Shown: positions 11,900 through 25,150 of the stretch, piece after piece
How positions within the stretch are numbered: the first letter of the stretch is position 1
Layout of the letters: each line of letters opens with the position of its first letter
From: Cacajao melanocephalus
Lineage: Eukaryota > Chordata > Mammalia > Primates > Pitheciidae
Assembly (NCBI GenBank): GCA_963573385.1
Contig: CAUYLG010017892.1
Location: 62,001 to 126,000 of the forward strand
DNA length: 64,000 nucleotides
Direction: 5' to 3'
Translations under genes and position numbers: made by a program
The notes under the pieces: generated by a model
Told to the model about the DNA's origin: nothing
Seen by the model: the letters and a program-made list of their open reading frames with translations, nothing else
Database searches by the model: none

Positions 11900-12030
11900 T
11901 AAGATTGTGCCACAAATGTTTTCAGTGCATTCCATTCAGTTCTCACAGTGTCTTGAATAGGTCATTGCTACCTGTTTAATAAAAAAGAAAATAGAAGTGT
12001 AGGGAAGGTAAAGGGGGAACAAGAGAACAA
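11900..12030 (-). mobile_element. MIR fragment
   Basis: Antisense MIR order: 'ttcagttctcacagtgtctt', 'aggtcattgctacctgttta', 'gtagggaaggtaaag'. Weak. Confidence 0.4.
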
Positions 12031-13306
12031 AGGGGAAAACCAGCTTGGAATCAAGTGGATCTCTGCATCAGACCTCTCTGTAGAATAAAGATTGTGACTG
12101 AGATCGCCATGGGCTTAAGGTGCATTGGGATGGGTGTCTGGAAGGTGCTCTGCTCATGCTAAATTGTCAGAGAATGCAGGATCAGAACTGTTTTTAGAAA
12201 ACGAATTCCATTTTTTGCTCTAGTTTTTAATGGAGAGACTGAAGATTTCCAGTTTATATGTCTCCTGGCATGTGGCCAAGAGTCAGGCTCTCTCCTGGGC
12301 TCTGGGGTGTGGCCGGTGCTGTCCTCAGATTCAAGGGGCTATGGGTCGCCACACTCCCAGAGCCAGGCGTGTCTTGCACTTGTGACTTCCCACACCCAGA
12401 GCTCCTCTACCGAGTCTGCAATGAAAATTTCATGCCTCCAGGTGCTGCATGGATTATTCATGAAGGCTTCAGAGCTGTCGCCATGGGAGCCAATTGACTG
12501 TGGAGTTGTTAGCATATTAATGACCTACCCTGATTTAGAGCTGGGCGGGCGGGGACACCACCTGGATTGTCAGTCACTGGGCCTGGATCAGCTTTTCCAT
12601 TTGCAGAATATGTTGTTTGTTATTTCTTTCCAGACAGGCCCAGGAGTAATATTTACCTAATTGACTAATCCAAGTAAGCAGGAGGCCCCCTTGCAGCCTC
12701 AAAGGGGGTCGGTCTCAGGTCATAGCCTCCTCCCTTCCTTTCTCCACCCCACAGGCTGGGCTGCCCGGCTGCTGGGCCAGGCGCCCAACCGGGGAGACAT
12801 TACATCAGAACGACTGTGTAACCAAGACCAGATCCCGCATCAGGCCTGGGCTGCCGAGGCAGGCCGGTAGATGCTATGCAGATGTCAGGTCTAGAGCTGA
12901 CAGAGATCCCTAAAAAGCTTTTAGCTACACCCCCCACATGGATCATGGAAAACTAGTACTACGTATATCAATGATCATTAAGAAATGCATGAGAACTTGC
13001 AGAGCCAGCCCAGACCAGTGCTCAGCCCAGTGGGGGAAGGGTATGTGGGACGGGCCCAGCTAATCCCTGTGCAAAAACCACTGCATAGGGCAACCAGGAG
13101 CCAACAGAGAACCCAGGAAGGAGCCACATCTACCTGGAGGGGCCAAGGAGGCTGAGACAACATTTGTAGAAGGATTTAGATACTTCAGAAAGAAGGAAGT
13201 GGGCATTCTTAGCCAAAGAAAAAGCAGTGAAGAGCCCTATAGTCGGGTCAGGGCCGTGAAGTGAGGAGGAGCAGCGCAAGGTGGGGAGAAGGAGATTGGA
13301 GTCTTT
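12031..13306. other. GC-richer unique region, possible regulatory DNA
   Basis: No repeat recognised. Bases 12240-12900 are GC-richer than their surroundings and hold two overlapping plus-strand frames (12258-12497, 12307-12660) without domains. AT-rich homeobox-like cores such as 'attgactaat' sit in the GC-rich part. Function is not demonstrable from sequence alone. Confidence 0.35.
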
Positions 13307-13604
13307 CCTTTTCTTTTTTTGAAACAGTCTCACTTTGTTCCCCAGGCTGGAGTGCAGTGGCACAACCACAGCTCACTGCAGCCTCAAATTCTTTGTCTCA
13401 AGTGATCCTCCTTCCTCAGCCTCCTGAGTAACTGACACTGCAGGCATGAGCCGCCACACCTGGCTAACCTTTTAAAACAATTTTGTAGAGACAGTGTTTT
13501 GTTATGTTGCTCAGGCTGGTCTCGAACTCCTAACCTCAAGTGATCCTCTCACCTTGGCCTCCCAAAGTGTTGAGATTACAGGGGTGAACCACTGCACCTG
13601 GCCA
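13307..13604 (-). mobile_element. Alu, full length (J-like)
   Basis: Reversed Alu from 'tttttttgaaacagtctcac' to 'ccactgcacctggcca'. The variant 'gtctcaagtgatcctcc' and many changes suggest an old subfamily. Imperfect flanking duplications ('gattggag' against 'gattggga'). Confidence 0.93.
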
Positions 13605-16294
13605 GGATTGGGACCTTTTGTAAGGCTTTGAGTTACATGTCACAGAGTCTAATTTTTTGTGTGTGTCATAAGGAAGTATCACACTTTGGAGTTCGAAAGT
13701 GACATTTCAGGAATATAAGCCATAGTGGGATCCAGAGGAGTGAATGGCAAAAGTTGCTTCTCCAGTTAGCAGCAGCACCACGGCTGGCACTCTAGCCACC
13801 AAACCAAAACACTGGGGCCTTTCTGGAAGCATTGCAGAGAAAGGAGGTGCAGAAAGGTAGCCTGGATTCGCTGCCATTCTGCAGTGGCCAAAGATACCCA
13901 GCGTGCCGATGACAGGCATGGCCATCGCTCATTACCTGGGTTCACAGTACCTCTAGATGTGAACAGGGGAACAAAAACTTGGCAATTCAAGAAAAAAAAT
14001 GAAGCCCCCTCCACTTGCTGGGAACATACGAAGCCAGCCCATGTTAAGCTTGCCTGTGCTTGGCATTGGCAATGGCCTTTGTGAGGGGCAGCAAGGTTGT
14101 GATGGAGGCTTCTGTCAGCGGGGAAGGGGGAGCCCCTTGCTTCTCAAAGTGCTGCCGAAATCACTGATAACCTTGCAAATCCAATGGGAACACATGGTGT
14201 AAGAAGAGGAAAGTGGAAGAACATTGGCCTGGCAAAGGTTAAACCAGCCTGTCAGCTTTTAGTATTTTACAGCAAGTATATGGATACACATAAGTGAGCT
14301 TAAGTTGTTGCCGTTCTTTTGATTCTGTTTAAAATAGAAGTCTTTTGGATGCTTTGGGTCACATACGAAACGAAGTGTGGGGCCAGAGGACTCAACGTAC
14401 ATGACCTTGGCCTTGAGAGATTTGCAAGTCTTTGCCTTTTGTATGACATCGTTCAATGCAATTTGTATGTGTTAGGCTGATTTCCCCTTGGGCAGCTCAG
14501 AGAAACTTATGGGAAGGACTACAGGACTTCTCAGGGCTCTGCACTGACTCAGTACCCTTGTAGATGAGTAGGCTCTGGACAATTATTGCACAGGATATAA
14601 ATGTAAGTTTTGAGAACAATGAAGCGTTTCCAAATCCAGTCTGTCAAACTATATATATCGTATAAACACATTGAAATACATAAATGGGGTAATTGTGTTT
14701 ATAAATAGATGACTTCAGGTTAGACTGAAGAGATCAATGAATGTTAGATCTTTAAAGCCCTTAACAGATCACTTTTTCTAAACCGTTGTGTATTCCATAA
14801 AGAAGAAGACAGACAACATCCAGAGAGGCAACAGGACTTGTTAGGATCCTACTAGGAGACAGTGGCAAGAGGCCAGTGGGCCCCTGGTTCACTGCCGCTG
14901 TAACCACGGGTATGACCGCTGAGAACACAGGCGAAGAGCTTGTCATTCTTGTGCCCTCCTCAATGGGACTTTAATCAAAAGGAAGTAAGGTGGTTGAAGC
15001 CTGGGAGAGGCAAAAGCAGGAAAATCATTGCGCATTTTCTTGATCCTAAGTCCTTTTAGGCACTCGTCCACCATCCAGCCTCTGAAATCCAATTCAAGCC
15101 AATGGCCTTAGGTCTTCCTTAAACCTCACAATCTGTCACGTCTATAACTTACCCGAAAATAGGAGGAAGAAAAACCCAGATAGACCATCTTTCTCACAGC
15201 TGAAGATTGTTCTTGAAGTAAAGCTTTTAAGCCAATGGAAAGAAAAATAATGAAATGTCCAAAACTGCAAGTGCCTTGGCTCCACCATCTGCCACCACAG
15301 CCGTGTGCGACACGCCTCCAAAGCCAGCTCGTGGGGTTACTCCCAGCTCCCTGCTCCGAGCTTGCAGGACTCATCATGGCTGACTCAATGTTATATCTCC
15401 ACTTCAGGTAGGGTGAGCTTTTGTCGTTATTTAAATAAGCAATTTGGAGTAGATATAGGCACAAAGGCAATATCTATATGGTAAATATACACATACATAA
15501 TTAGGTGGCTGGGAAATTATATAGGATGGTGCTTAAAGAAGCAAAGAGTTCAAAATTGAAATGGAAGCCTGGTAAATAACCCATTATGCCCAAAGAAATC
15601 CTGATTGCCTATTCATAGCTGAAATTTACATGAACCCTTGTTCATTAAAGAATGAATAGCTACTAATTTGCAGCCTTACCAAAGCAAAGTTCAGATGACA
15701 GAATTTTTAAAAAATATCCTCTCAAATCAGAAATCTACCAGCTGTCCCACATAAATTAAATGCCACTGTAACTTCCTTAATATACTGGAGACCCTATTTT
15801 TAAATTCTACTATCTAATTAAAATACCAAGTAGAAAAAAAGATACAGATTGCAGAAATCAAATTTTAATAATAATAATAAAAAAAAAGAAAATGACAGGG
15901 AAAAAAACAGTCCATTTGTTAAAGCAATGTGTTCAGTTGCTTTCTTTTGAGCAATTTTTTTTTTTGTTTGTATCTGTTTCTTGGTATTTTTGTTTGGTGA
16001 AGAAGCTACCTGAGCATTATTCAGGGATTCCGTGAAGTCTTCTATCCAGATAGCTGCATTAAAAGTTTAAAGCACGGAATGGGAGGGTGATCTCAATAAT
16101 TAAGGCGGTTCTTGCCAATATGAAGCCAGAATCCAGTAGGGGAATTGGATTCAGCAGGGAGGTGGCTAGTGAGGATTTAGGGTGCAAAATGTCCAGCTCT
16201 GAATACATGCCACCCTCTGCACAAGGCCCCAAACCTCTGCATGTGAGAACCCCCAGGTGAAAGACACTGTAAGAATGAGAGAAATAACGACTTC
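13605..16294. other. unique sequence, no gene recognised
   Basis: Several frames of 60-114 codons on both strands, none with a recognisable domain or consistent splice signals. Short A/T runs at 15868-15900 and 15955-15965. No repeat family recognised. Confidence 0.45.
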
Positions 16295-16405
16295 TTTCTA
16301 CTGATGAGAGCACTGAGGGCCAATGAGAGGCTATAGTTTGTCCAAGGTTATACAGCCAGAGTCAAGGCTGGAACCTGATCTGCAGCGTAGGATTCTTAGA
16401 TGTTT
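16295..16405 (-). mobile_element. MIR core fragment
   Basis: 'agcactgagggccaatgaga', 'ccaaggttatacagccagag' and 'aggctggaacctgatctgca' follow the antisense MIR core. Confidence 0.75.
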
Positions 16406-16989
16406 GCATTTTATTTATAGATAGTAAACAGCAAGCAATTTATCATTCAGAGGTTAAAGGGCAAAGAATACAGTTCTGCCTCTCTACCACTACACACATA
16501 ACTTCACTTTAATATAGTGAGCTTCCACAAATCAATACAATCCATGTAAATACCAGGAGGAAAAACGTGCAATCATTAAAAACATAAATAACAAAAAACA
16601 AACACACTAAACAAACAAACTAAAAAGGCCATCAAATTATGAAACAGATTTAACTTCATTAGTTCTCAAGCAAATGTGAATTAGAATTCAAATTGAGAAC
16701 CATTTGTCACAAAGTTCACAGAAGTCAATCATTATAACCAATGCTAGGGAAGCTGATCAGGAAATGGACACTATTCAGTCTTCTTGGTGGGAAAGTAAAT
16801 CTCCCCTGCTTTTCCATGGGTGAGGATGGGAATTTCTTATAAATTTTCTGAAGAAAACAGACATGTGCACAAAGATATTTGTAATACTAAACATTGAAAA
16901 TGACCTACTTGTCCAAAAGTAAAGATCAGTTAATTAAATTTTAGAAATACATAATTTTTGCCTTCTAGATTATTTTACTGCAATACTAT
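16406..16989. other. AT-rich unique sequence, nothing recognised
   Basis: No repeat family or coding frame recognised. Confidence 0.5.
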
Positions 16990-17190
16990 ATCTTGTGGTT
17001 AATAGAGTGAGCTCTGAAGCTTTTGAGGATTCAAGTCCTGGCTATGTAATTTTCTGAGCAGGCTATCCTTAATCAGCCACTTAACATTTCTTTTTCTTGG
17101 TGTTCCTATTTGTACAACGGGGAAATACATTACCCACTTCAGAAAATTCTCATGAGGATTGAATGTGTCAATGCTTCTTTAAAGTAAATC
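16990..17190 (+). mobile_element. MIR, nearly complete
   Basis: Ordered sense match: 'gtggttaatagagtgagctc', 'caagtcctggctatgtaatt', 'cttaacatttct', 'gtacaacggggaaatacatt', 'catgaggattgaatgtgt'. Confidence 0.75.
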
Positions 17191-17539
17191 ACTTAGATTA
17201 TATTCCGCTACACCATATTTCCAAATTATTATTTTAACTATTCTAACTATTATCACAAAGCCTCAAAGAATGATGTTATCAGAGTGTGTTTTATTATAGA
17301 GTTTCAATTAAAAAAAATAATTAGGATATAGTTCAAGATCAAAAAAATGAATGTTTTATGCTTATCTGTATTTTCTATTTATATGTAACTAGTTTGTACT
17401 ATCTGTATAACAAAGTACTTTTAAGAACCTTGTATATGTTTTCATTAGACTGCTATATAAGAAAAGAAGACGCCAACATTCGTGATCTAGCAATCTGTGT
17501 ATTCTGGTCATTAAAAGCTTGTGCTGTAGCCTTGGGCAC

Positions 17540-17700
17540 AGTGGGTATCTATGCTCTGCTGTACTCTTACTTGGGGTGGTTACTTAACCTATTTAAATCT
17601 CAATGTTATAATAACAAGGTAATGGTTTATAAATTAAATGAAATAATCTATGAGAAATATTTGGCCTGATACCAAATATGAAATATACACTCAATAAAAA
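17540..17700 (+). mobile_element. MIR 3' part
   Basis: 'gttacttaacctatttaaat' through 'aattaaatgaaataatctat' to 'cactcaataaaaaatattgg' matches the second half of MIR. The 103-codon frame at 17358-17669 overlaps it and is not supported. Confidence 0.6.
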
Positions 17701-18930
17701 ATATTGGCTAGTATTACTAGTCAATACATGTCAGTAGTTATCAACACTAGTTAGTAGAATGAGCCACACACATATATTACTAGATTGAGCTATACAGTGT
17801 CTGGAACATTTGAAATCAAGTGGCAGACCAGGGACAATCATGGTATACCACCCGCCTGCTCATCTGCCATCAACATGATTAGATCTACCTCATGATCTAA
17901 AAGTTGGAGAGTTTGAAGAATTAGTATGATTTAGATAAGTGCTTTCATTATTTTTAACTCTCAATTCTTCACAGGCAAACATAATCTTTGTCAAATGACA
18001 AATAAAAATTTGGAAACACATGAGTTTTGCAAAGAAGCTTTCATTACAGATGCCATTGTTCTTTTATTTTTCAGCACATTAAATAAAAACAAAATGATTG
18101 TCCTCTGGAACTAGCAAAGTGTCTCTTTCAAACTTACTTTAAAAGGCAACAAAATAAATAAATGAATGAATGAATTCATAAATAAAAGGATTATTATGAT
18201 AGATGTTGAGGATATGGACAGAAGTTAGGTATATAATAAAGCAGAGTTAGTAAAATGTTGATAGTGGACTGTGGATGTTGGGCATATGACTACTGACTGT
18301 ACATTATATTTTTTGTTCTTAATTCAATGCTGGGAAAAAAGTAAAAAAAAAAAAAAAGACATAAAATACATGCATTGTACTCATGATCAAATCTGGAAAT
18401 CTGAGTCAATCTTTCTATGATGGGAAGCACAGCTGTGGGCTCCACACTGGGGCATCCACATTAGTATGCTGCTGATGTACTGCTTCCCTCCATGGTGGAC
18501 GGTGGTGAGAAGCTCTGGCTTTATGAACACTGCTTATTCCTAAAGCAGATCCTTCTAGTAAATCTGAAAGACAAATAAAATGGAACAGGCTTGGATTTTA
18601 ATTCAGGAAGTAAAGCCATTGCTTTAGGGACTTACTTTTTTCCCTACCACCTACTAGACTTGCATTTACCTTTCAAGGTACCTTTGAAAATAACATTCTT
18701 TCCTGCTTTTGTAGTTTTGACAATTCAAAGTGGAATCAGTCCTGGTCCTTGCTGCCAGCCCCGCTACTGCTCATCAGAGCCAGGTTGTCTCCTAGTGGCC
18801 CAGCTCCCTGGGGGCATCGTTCTTCAGAGAAAGTCTGGAGGGATACATTATGAGCAGGGTAGAAGCCTTCTTCTGCCAGGATTGGCCAGCATCCCTTTAG
18901 AAACCTTACCTTTCTCAGTCTCCTTCTTCA
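17701..18930. other. AT-rich unique sequence with short simple repeats
   Basis: Contains (AATG)n at about 18151-18174 and an A15 run near 18343-18357. No coding or repeat family recognised elsewhere. A 169-codon plus frame (18591-19100) extends into the CA repeat and lacks a domain. Confidence 0.45.
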
Positions 18931-19026
18931 AACACATGCACTCATACACGCACATACATGCACGCACGCACATGTGCACATATGCACAGGCACGCACACA
19001 CACGTGCACACACACACAGACACACT
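18931..19026. repeat. CA-rich imperfect microsatellite
   Basis: Alternating CA/CG/TA dinucleotides, with the purine-pyrimidine alternation favoured by Z-DNA. No coding role. Confidence 0.85.
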
Positions 19027-22000
19027 CTCGCTCTGTGATTGTTTTAGTTATGCCAGCTCTGATCTTGGCTGAACACCATAGTGGGTTTGTTAAGAAGTGA
19101 TGGCCAAACCATAACGCAGTATCACTGTGTGATGTAGAAAACCCTGAGTATGTACTTTCACAGATAAAGTACTTACTAGTCTGGAAAAGCAAATGAGACC
19201 AGAGGCCCCACATTGCCCATGCTCTGCTGCCCTCCTCTCCTGTGGTGTTGGGATCAACTTCAAGAGATGGTGTGTGGTTGTTTTGCATGCAGAACATGGA
19301 CAGGGCTGCTGAGTGACTCCTCACTTGAATGGATGGGTGTCATGTGTACATAAAGAAAAATCAAATGTCCATTTGCATCAGACAGGACAGGTTGGCATTA
19401 AAGTAAAATGCCCTCTTCTCCATCCTCAAAATACATGCCTTATCTCGAAAACATACCTGTTCAATATAAATAACGTTTCATTAAGTGACATAGAATATCA
19501 TAGAAAATGTCACTATTTCAAAAATACGGCTTTTGATTCTTTTTCACAATAAATGGGTCATGCTTAAGGAACAGTAGGACAAGGAATCTGTATTTCATGC
19601 TGAGAAATGGGCTAATGATTATGAAAAATAAGCAGTTACTAAGTAAATGTATAAACCGGTAAACTGTTAAGATGATACAAATTTGCAAAGGATACAAAAT
19701 AACGGCATTTGGTCCTGCTGAAACCTAAAACCAGGAGGAATGAAGGAAAGTGGAGCCTTCTTCTTCAGGACGCAGCCATTGCTGAATGGCCTTGTCTGTC
19801 TCCTCTCCACCATCTTCGTCACAGCGACCCTTGGGATGTTGCCATGCTCACCCGAGACCCTGAAGGATGGACGCGCCACTATTCAAAAGGAGGTTGGGTA
19901 ATCAGAGAGAGAGGAGCCTGGGACATGTGTCCTGGCTCTGCTCCAGTTAAGGATTCATTGAGTAAAACCCATCAGTTATTTGAGGAGAGATCATTTAATA
20001 TAAAAAATAGAGAACTACAAAGGCAAAAGGATCCGGGAGAGAATAACAATGAGAGAGTATCTGCAGGAAGCCACTTGGCATTTAGGGCTGGGCCGCAAAA
20101 GAGATGTCGGAGGTTATCAGAATCTAGGAGCTTGCAGAGCAACCCATAGAGCAGAGAGTCAGGCTCTTGAGGTACAGGGACTCTCTGGTAGTTTCTGCAA
20201 GTGTGTAGAAATTCTGGAACCTGGAGCCTACTGCTATGGGAACAAATTGCCACTTTAGCAGTGAGAAGCTGTGGCAGGAGCACTGCTGACGGGAAGAAAT
20301 CCACAGGAAGAGGCCAATCTCCCCTCCCACCACCTGCCCTCCAAGAGCTCCGTCTAAGGCTCCCTAGTGACACAGCCCAGCTGGAAGCAAATTGCAAAAA
20401 CTCAAATAGTGTTTTCAGAATTCCTGTTTCAGCCTCACAGAACAGAATATTAGCAAGGGGGGATCAAAGCTGAGAGGCCTGAGTGCTGAAAACTTCTACT
20501 GACTTGAAAACGTCATTTATCCACATTTAAAATGCCAGCATGACTCACGTGGCCAAAGCTGGGTTCAAAGGGTGGAGGAGCCAGATGTCGGAGAAGCGTC
20601 GCAGATCCTACTACACCAACGGAGAACACGTCCTGCACCTCAGCATCAGCGTCAGCTATCTGACTTTCTCGTGATAAACCATTTTGATTCAGTCATCCCA
20701 CGTATCTAAACCACATGCTAGTGGCTTATATTTTCCATTTATACAACATTTGTAAATAAAACATCCTAGTCATTTATTAATGTTTTTGAAAATACAGCAG
20801 TTTATCAGACTCCGTGCTGTGAATGTAGAGATGGGGAAGGGCCAGAGTCCCTGCCCCTTGGAGCTTATACAATGAGCAACAGAGTCTTAAGCAATAATAA
20901 TGCGACTTCCTGACAAGTTGGCATCATGTGAGTGATATGAATGAAGTCTAGGTGAAGACAGGGAAACTTAAAAGAATAGCTTATGTGCACTTTTTCTTTC
21001 TGGGTGAGTTTTAACATGGGAAATGTATTTTTATTTTATTTTATTTTTTTGAAGAAGTGGTTTGAATGGAATTACATTGATGAGAAAAAGATTAATCAGT
21101 AATAATTCTACCCTTCAATCTTTTGCTTCATATATATTTTTCTAATTATTCACTTGCGTTTATAATTATTTTTCCAAGGGCCAATGAGTTATAGTTCTAA
21201 ACCAAGTTATAAATTCTTTAAAGGTAGGAAACAAATTGTATACTGAGTCATAAGATTTTACCAGCAGAGAAGAGTCACATGCAAAAATTAAATGCCTTAA
21301 CAGGCCAGGTAGGTGATGTAAATAAATAAAGTTTATCAGGTATAAATAATAAAGAGTGCACTGTGACAAATAGGAACTTTTTTTTCTTATTATTTACTTG
21401 CTGCACAAATAAAACACCTTCCAGATTAGGAAAATTTTCGCCTACTTGCTTGCTGTCTGTAGATTATCACAGACTCTAATATAAATTCTCATTTTATAGC
21501 TGAAGAAATGGGCCTAGAGAGATTAACTGATTTCTTTTTTGTAAAACAAATGAATAACGTAGGTCAGGACAAAAGTTGCCAGCTCTCAGGACACACTCTC
21601 TGCACCATGTATTTCAAATGAATGGGTTGTGATGTTGGCCTCCTCACTGCCGGCACTATTGCTGTTTCACATTGCTGCTCTGCAATCCCTAAGGAAAATG
21701 AATGTATTTGCAAATGCAGCTTATTCTTTGCGTCTATTTAGCAGTAAATGCTTACTGCTGTGTACTAGTTACAATAGTCTCTAGATCCAGTGAGACCCTT
21801 TTTATTTTATTTTTATTTTTCGATAAGGAAAATAACTTAAGCTTCTGTTTCTCATTTTAATTACTGAAATCTCTAACAATGACACCATTGTCATGTATAC
21901 ATGGCAGAAAATGTATATAATAATTCATTCAGACTTCTTGGAAAGAACACATTTAGCAATCTGAGAGGATGGAAAATATAGCGTGATTCAACACTGGTTC

Positions 22001-22082
22001 TTTTTGTCATTTTACACAGATATCATGTTAATATTAGACCAAGGCACAAAACGGGGAGTGCATAAACCCAGTTTCTATTAAG
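19027..22082. other. unique sequence, no gene recognised
   Basis: About 3 kb without a recognised repeat. GC-richer between 19700 and 20470, where frames overlap on both strands (146 codons plus, 141 codons minus) with no domain. A TGACTCA site (AP-1 type) lies at about 20541. Short TTTTA runs near 21030-21050. Confidence 0.4.
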
Positions 22083-22094
22083 ATTTAGCATTTT

Positions 22095-22392
<298 letters not shown>

Positions 22393-22402
22393 TTAGCATT
22401 TT

Positions 22403-24724
22403 ATTTTCATTTGTACCCAGTATTCTACCCTCTATAGACTATTGTACTTACCCAACAAAATCGAAAGAGGTTTCTGGCCAGATGTATAGGCAACATAGCT
22501 GTTTATATTAACAAAGTGTTTGCATAACCAAAAGTACAATAATAAAGATGAAAACGTATCCTGTTTCTTTTAGAAAATAGAACTTTGTAAGCTGGCTCCA
22601 TCTTTAATGTTTTTACTGCTACTGCCTGACAATGAATATCCGATGGAAAAAAAGACATTTCTACTTGAATTATGATAACTTGTCCATCACAGTTTAATCT
22701 AAAAATGAAATTTCTACAGCAACAGGAACTATTTTAACAAAGACAAAAAAATCCCTTAAACAAATCTCTTTGTAGTGGCAATTGCTGCAAATTTGAAGCA
22801 TTTAGGAAACAACACTCTGAACAAGCTTTGCTTTATGAACTGCAATGTACAAAATCTTGAAAGGAGATGAAAGTGAATTATTTCTTCAAAATTTTAGTAA
22901 AACTTCTGATAATCAAAGTTCAAAGCAAATATGGCACCTAACAACTCAAGCATAAATCAAGATGGAGAGTCTGAAGAGTTTGATTTCTTAAATTTTCCAA
23001 AAAGCAATCATTGCAACCTATAGGATTTCTCTTGTATTTTAACCTCACCAGTTTCAAAAGAAAGAAAAAGGGGTGGCTTACATATGCTCAGCACGTGCAC
23101 GGGTGCACACACACACACACACAGGGTGGCAGGTAGAGTGTCCAATTCCTTCTTCCCATCACCCAAGTCTCACTTGACTTATTAAAAAGAACACTACAGA
23201 ACTCCTCATTGGTTTTCCTTTATTTAACGATTTCCTTTACTTAATGCTGTCATCATCGTTGTTTCTTGTATTTCAACATAACAAAATTTAAAAGCAGCTT
23301 CATTCAGGAACGCGTATCTAAACACCTGTATAACAGCAGGGGTACCTAGGTAATAATAACCACCAAATTGAGTGATCAAACTTTTGAGTTCCACAGTAAG
23401 TTATTATGTGAGACTCAGAATCGTTGAAATTACTGGTTAAAATCCAAATAGCTGAAGACATGATATAAAAGATTAAGTACTTGGTTTTATAACATATTTA
23501 CCAATTAAAGAAGCAAAATATTCCTCATTATTATTCATGCAAGTAATTGAGAAAAATATGGCACAGAAATCAACTTTACATAAAAAATTATTCCTCCACT
23601 TCCTCCCACTCCCCTATACTCTACAAAATGTTTTCCCTGAAACTAGGCCTTGAAAAAGCCGCTATATATTAGTGTGACATGCATTACTGTCTGCAATTAA
23701 AAAAGCTAACTTTGTGGTGATTGTAATTACATTATAAAAATGCCCACATACATAAATCTAAGAAAGGTTGAAAACCTATGCTAAATCTACAATATAGTAT
23801 TTACATTTGACCACTGGTTTGTGTTATGTAGAAGTCATAGATTTGGTAAAGTATTGTAACAATTTAGAAAGGCATCTAGATCTTTAAATTCTGGACAAAT
23901 TTTATATTTTAATCTACAAAATGGCACGAAGGCTAACTCAAGAGATTTTCTATCATTCTAAAATTCCTCAAGCTGAACAAATCATTTTTAGGACACTTTT
24001 TCAAAAATATTACCCTTTGAAAGCACTTACAATTCCGTTTGTTCCACGAATTATGATCTTAACTTACATAGGGCTGATCTCAATTATTCATAGACTATCA
24101 AACATGATAGGAAGAACAAACCTGAGAGAAACATTACAATACAATGGCAAACTTGCTCAATTCTTCATCAGCACTCTCTGCAAAAAAACTTCCTAAGCCT
24201 TTCTCCTCCTTATTTTAGCAATGAATTGTGGAAAATGTGCAATGTTATCTTGACATTAAAATATTTCAATGCGCAGTGATCTTGACTGATGGGTTTTAGT
24301 ATTTTCTGCATAACGGTTACAGGAACTCTTATATGGTTCTCTTCCATTCTGTTGTAAAGGCCAGAAAAAAGCAGCAAACTGAGACAGAAGGAGCTGATCG
24401 CCACAGTCATAATGTCTGAAGGTTTTCAGAGTAAGTTGGTTTTTCCCTCCTGTTTGTCTCCGTTTTCTTCATACAGCTCATAAAATTTAAGGGTTTGCTG
24501 TTGTGAACAGTTGTTTGTAGAATTTTTTCTCCAGATTAAAGTCCTATCTCTCCTTAGTCTATTTCTCTATGCACTATTTGACTTGCTCAGTACCTGCCTA
24601 TTGCATCAATAAGCTCTTGATACTAGAAATTGTTTTACAAAAAGTTTATAAAGGAAAAATGAAGAGATCAAAAATCAAGTTTATTAAAAATTTTAATAAG
24701 AATTTAAACAGAGCAAACTAAAAA
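22403..24724. other. AT-rich unique sequence, no gene recognised
   Basis: Contains (CA)9 at 23106-23123. A 91-codon plus frame (23921-24196) has no known domain, upstream promoter or splice context. No repeat family recognised. Confidence 0.45.
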
Positions 24725-25150
24725 ATTTTATTTTTTATTTTTATTTTTTAATTTTACTTTAAGTTCCAGGATATACATGCAGAACATGCAGGTTTATTAC
24801 ATAGGTGTACGTGTGCCATGGTGATTTGGTGCACCTATGACCCATCCTCTAAATTCTCTCCCCTTGTCCCCTGTGCCCCAATAGGCACTGGTGTGCATCG
24901 TTCCCCTTCCTGTGTCCATGTGTTCTCATTGTTCAACTCCCACTTATGAGTGAGAACATGTGGTGTTTGGTTTCCTGTTCCTGTGTTAGTTTGCTGAAGA
25001 TAATGGCTTCCAGCATCATCCATGTCCCTGCAAAGGATGTGATCTCATTCATTTTTTATGGCTGCATAGTATTCCGTTGTAAATGTACCACATTTTCTCC
25101 ATCCTGTCTATCGTTGATGGGCATTTGGCTTGGTTCCATGACTTTGCTAT
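24725..25150 (-). mobile_element. L1 3' end with A-tail (sense part of a 5'-inverted L1)
   Basis: Antisense primate L1 3' end: 'ttttactttaagttccagga', 'cccacttatgagtgagaaca', 'gtccctgcaaaggatgtgat', ending in 'ccatgactttgctat'. The T-rich left end (24725-24760) is the A-tail. It joins directly to an L1 part in the opposite orientation at 25150/25151. Confidence 0.92.

Noticed and set aside
14259..14456. 65-codon minus frame considered as a ribosomal-protein or enzyme pseudogene
   Set aside because: No parent protein could be recognised, and there are no retrocopy features.
18591..19324. 169-codon plus and 158-codon minus frames
   Set aside because: Both run through the CA-rich microsatellite, which keeps frames open, and show no conserved domain.
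23921..24196. 91-codon plus frame beginning MARRLTQEIF
   Set aside because: No recognisable family, no promoter or splice evidence. This length is expected by chance in 64 kb.
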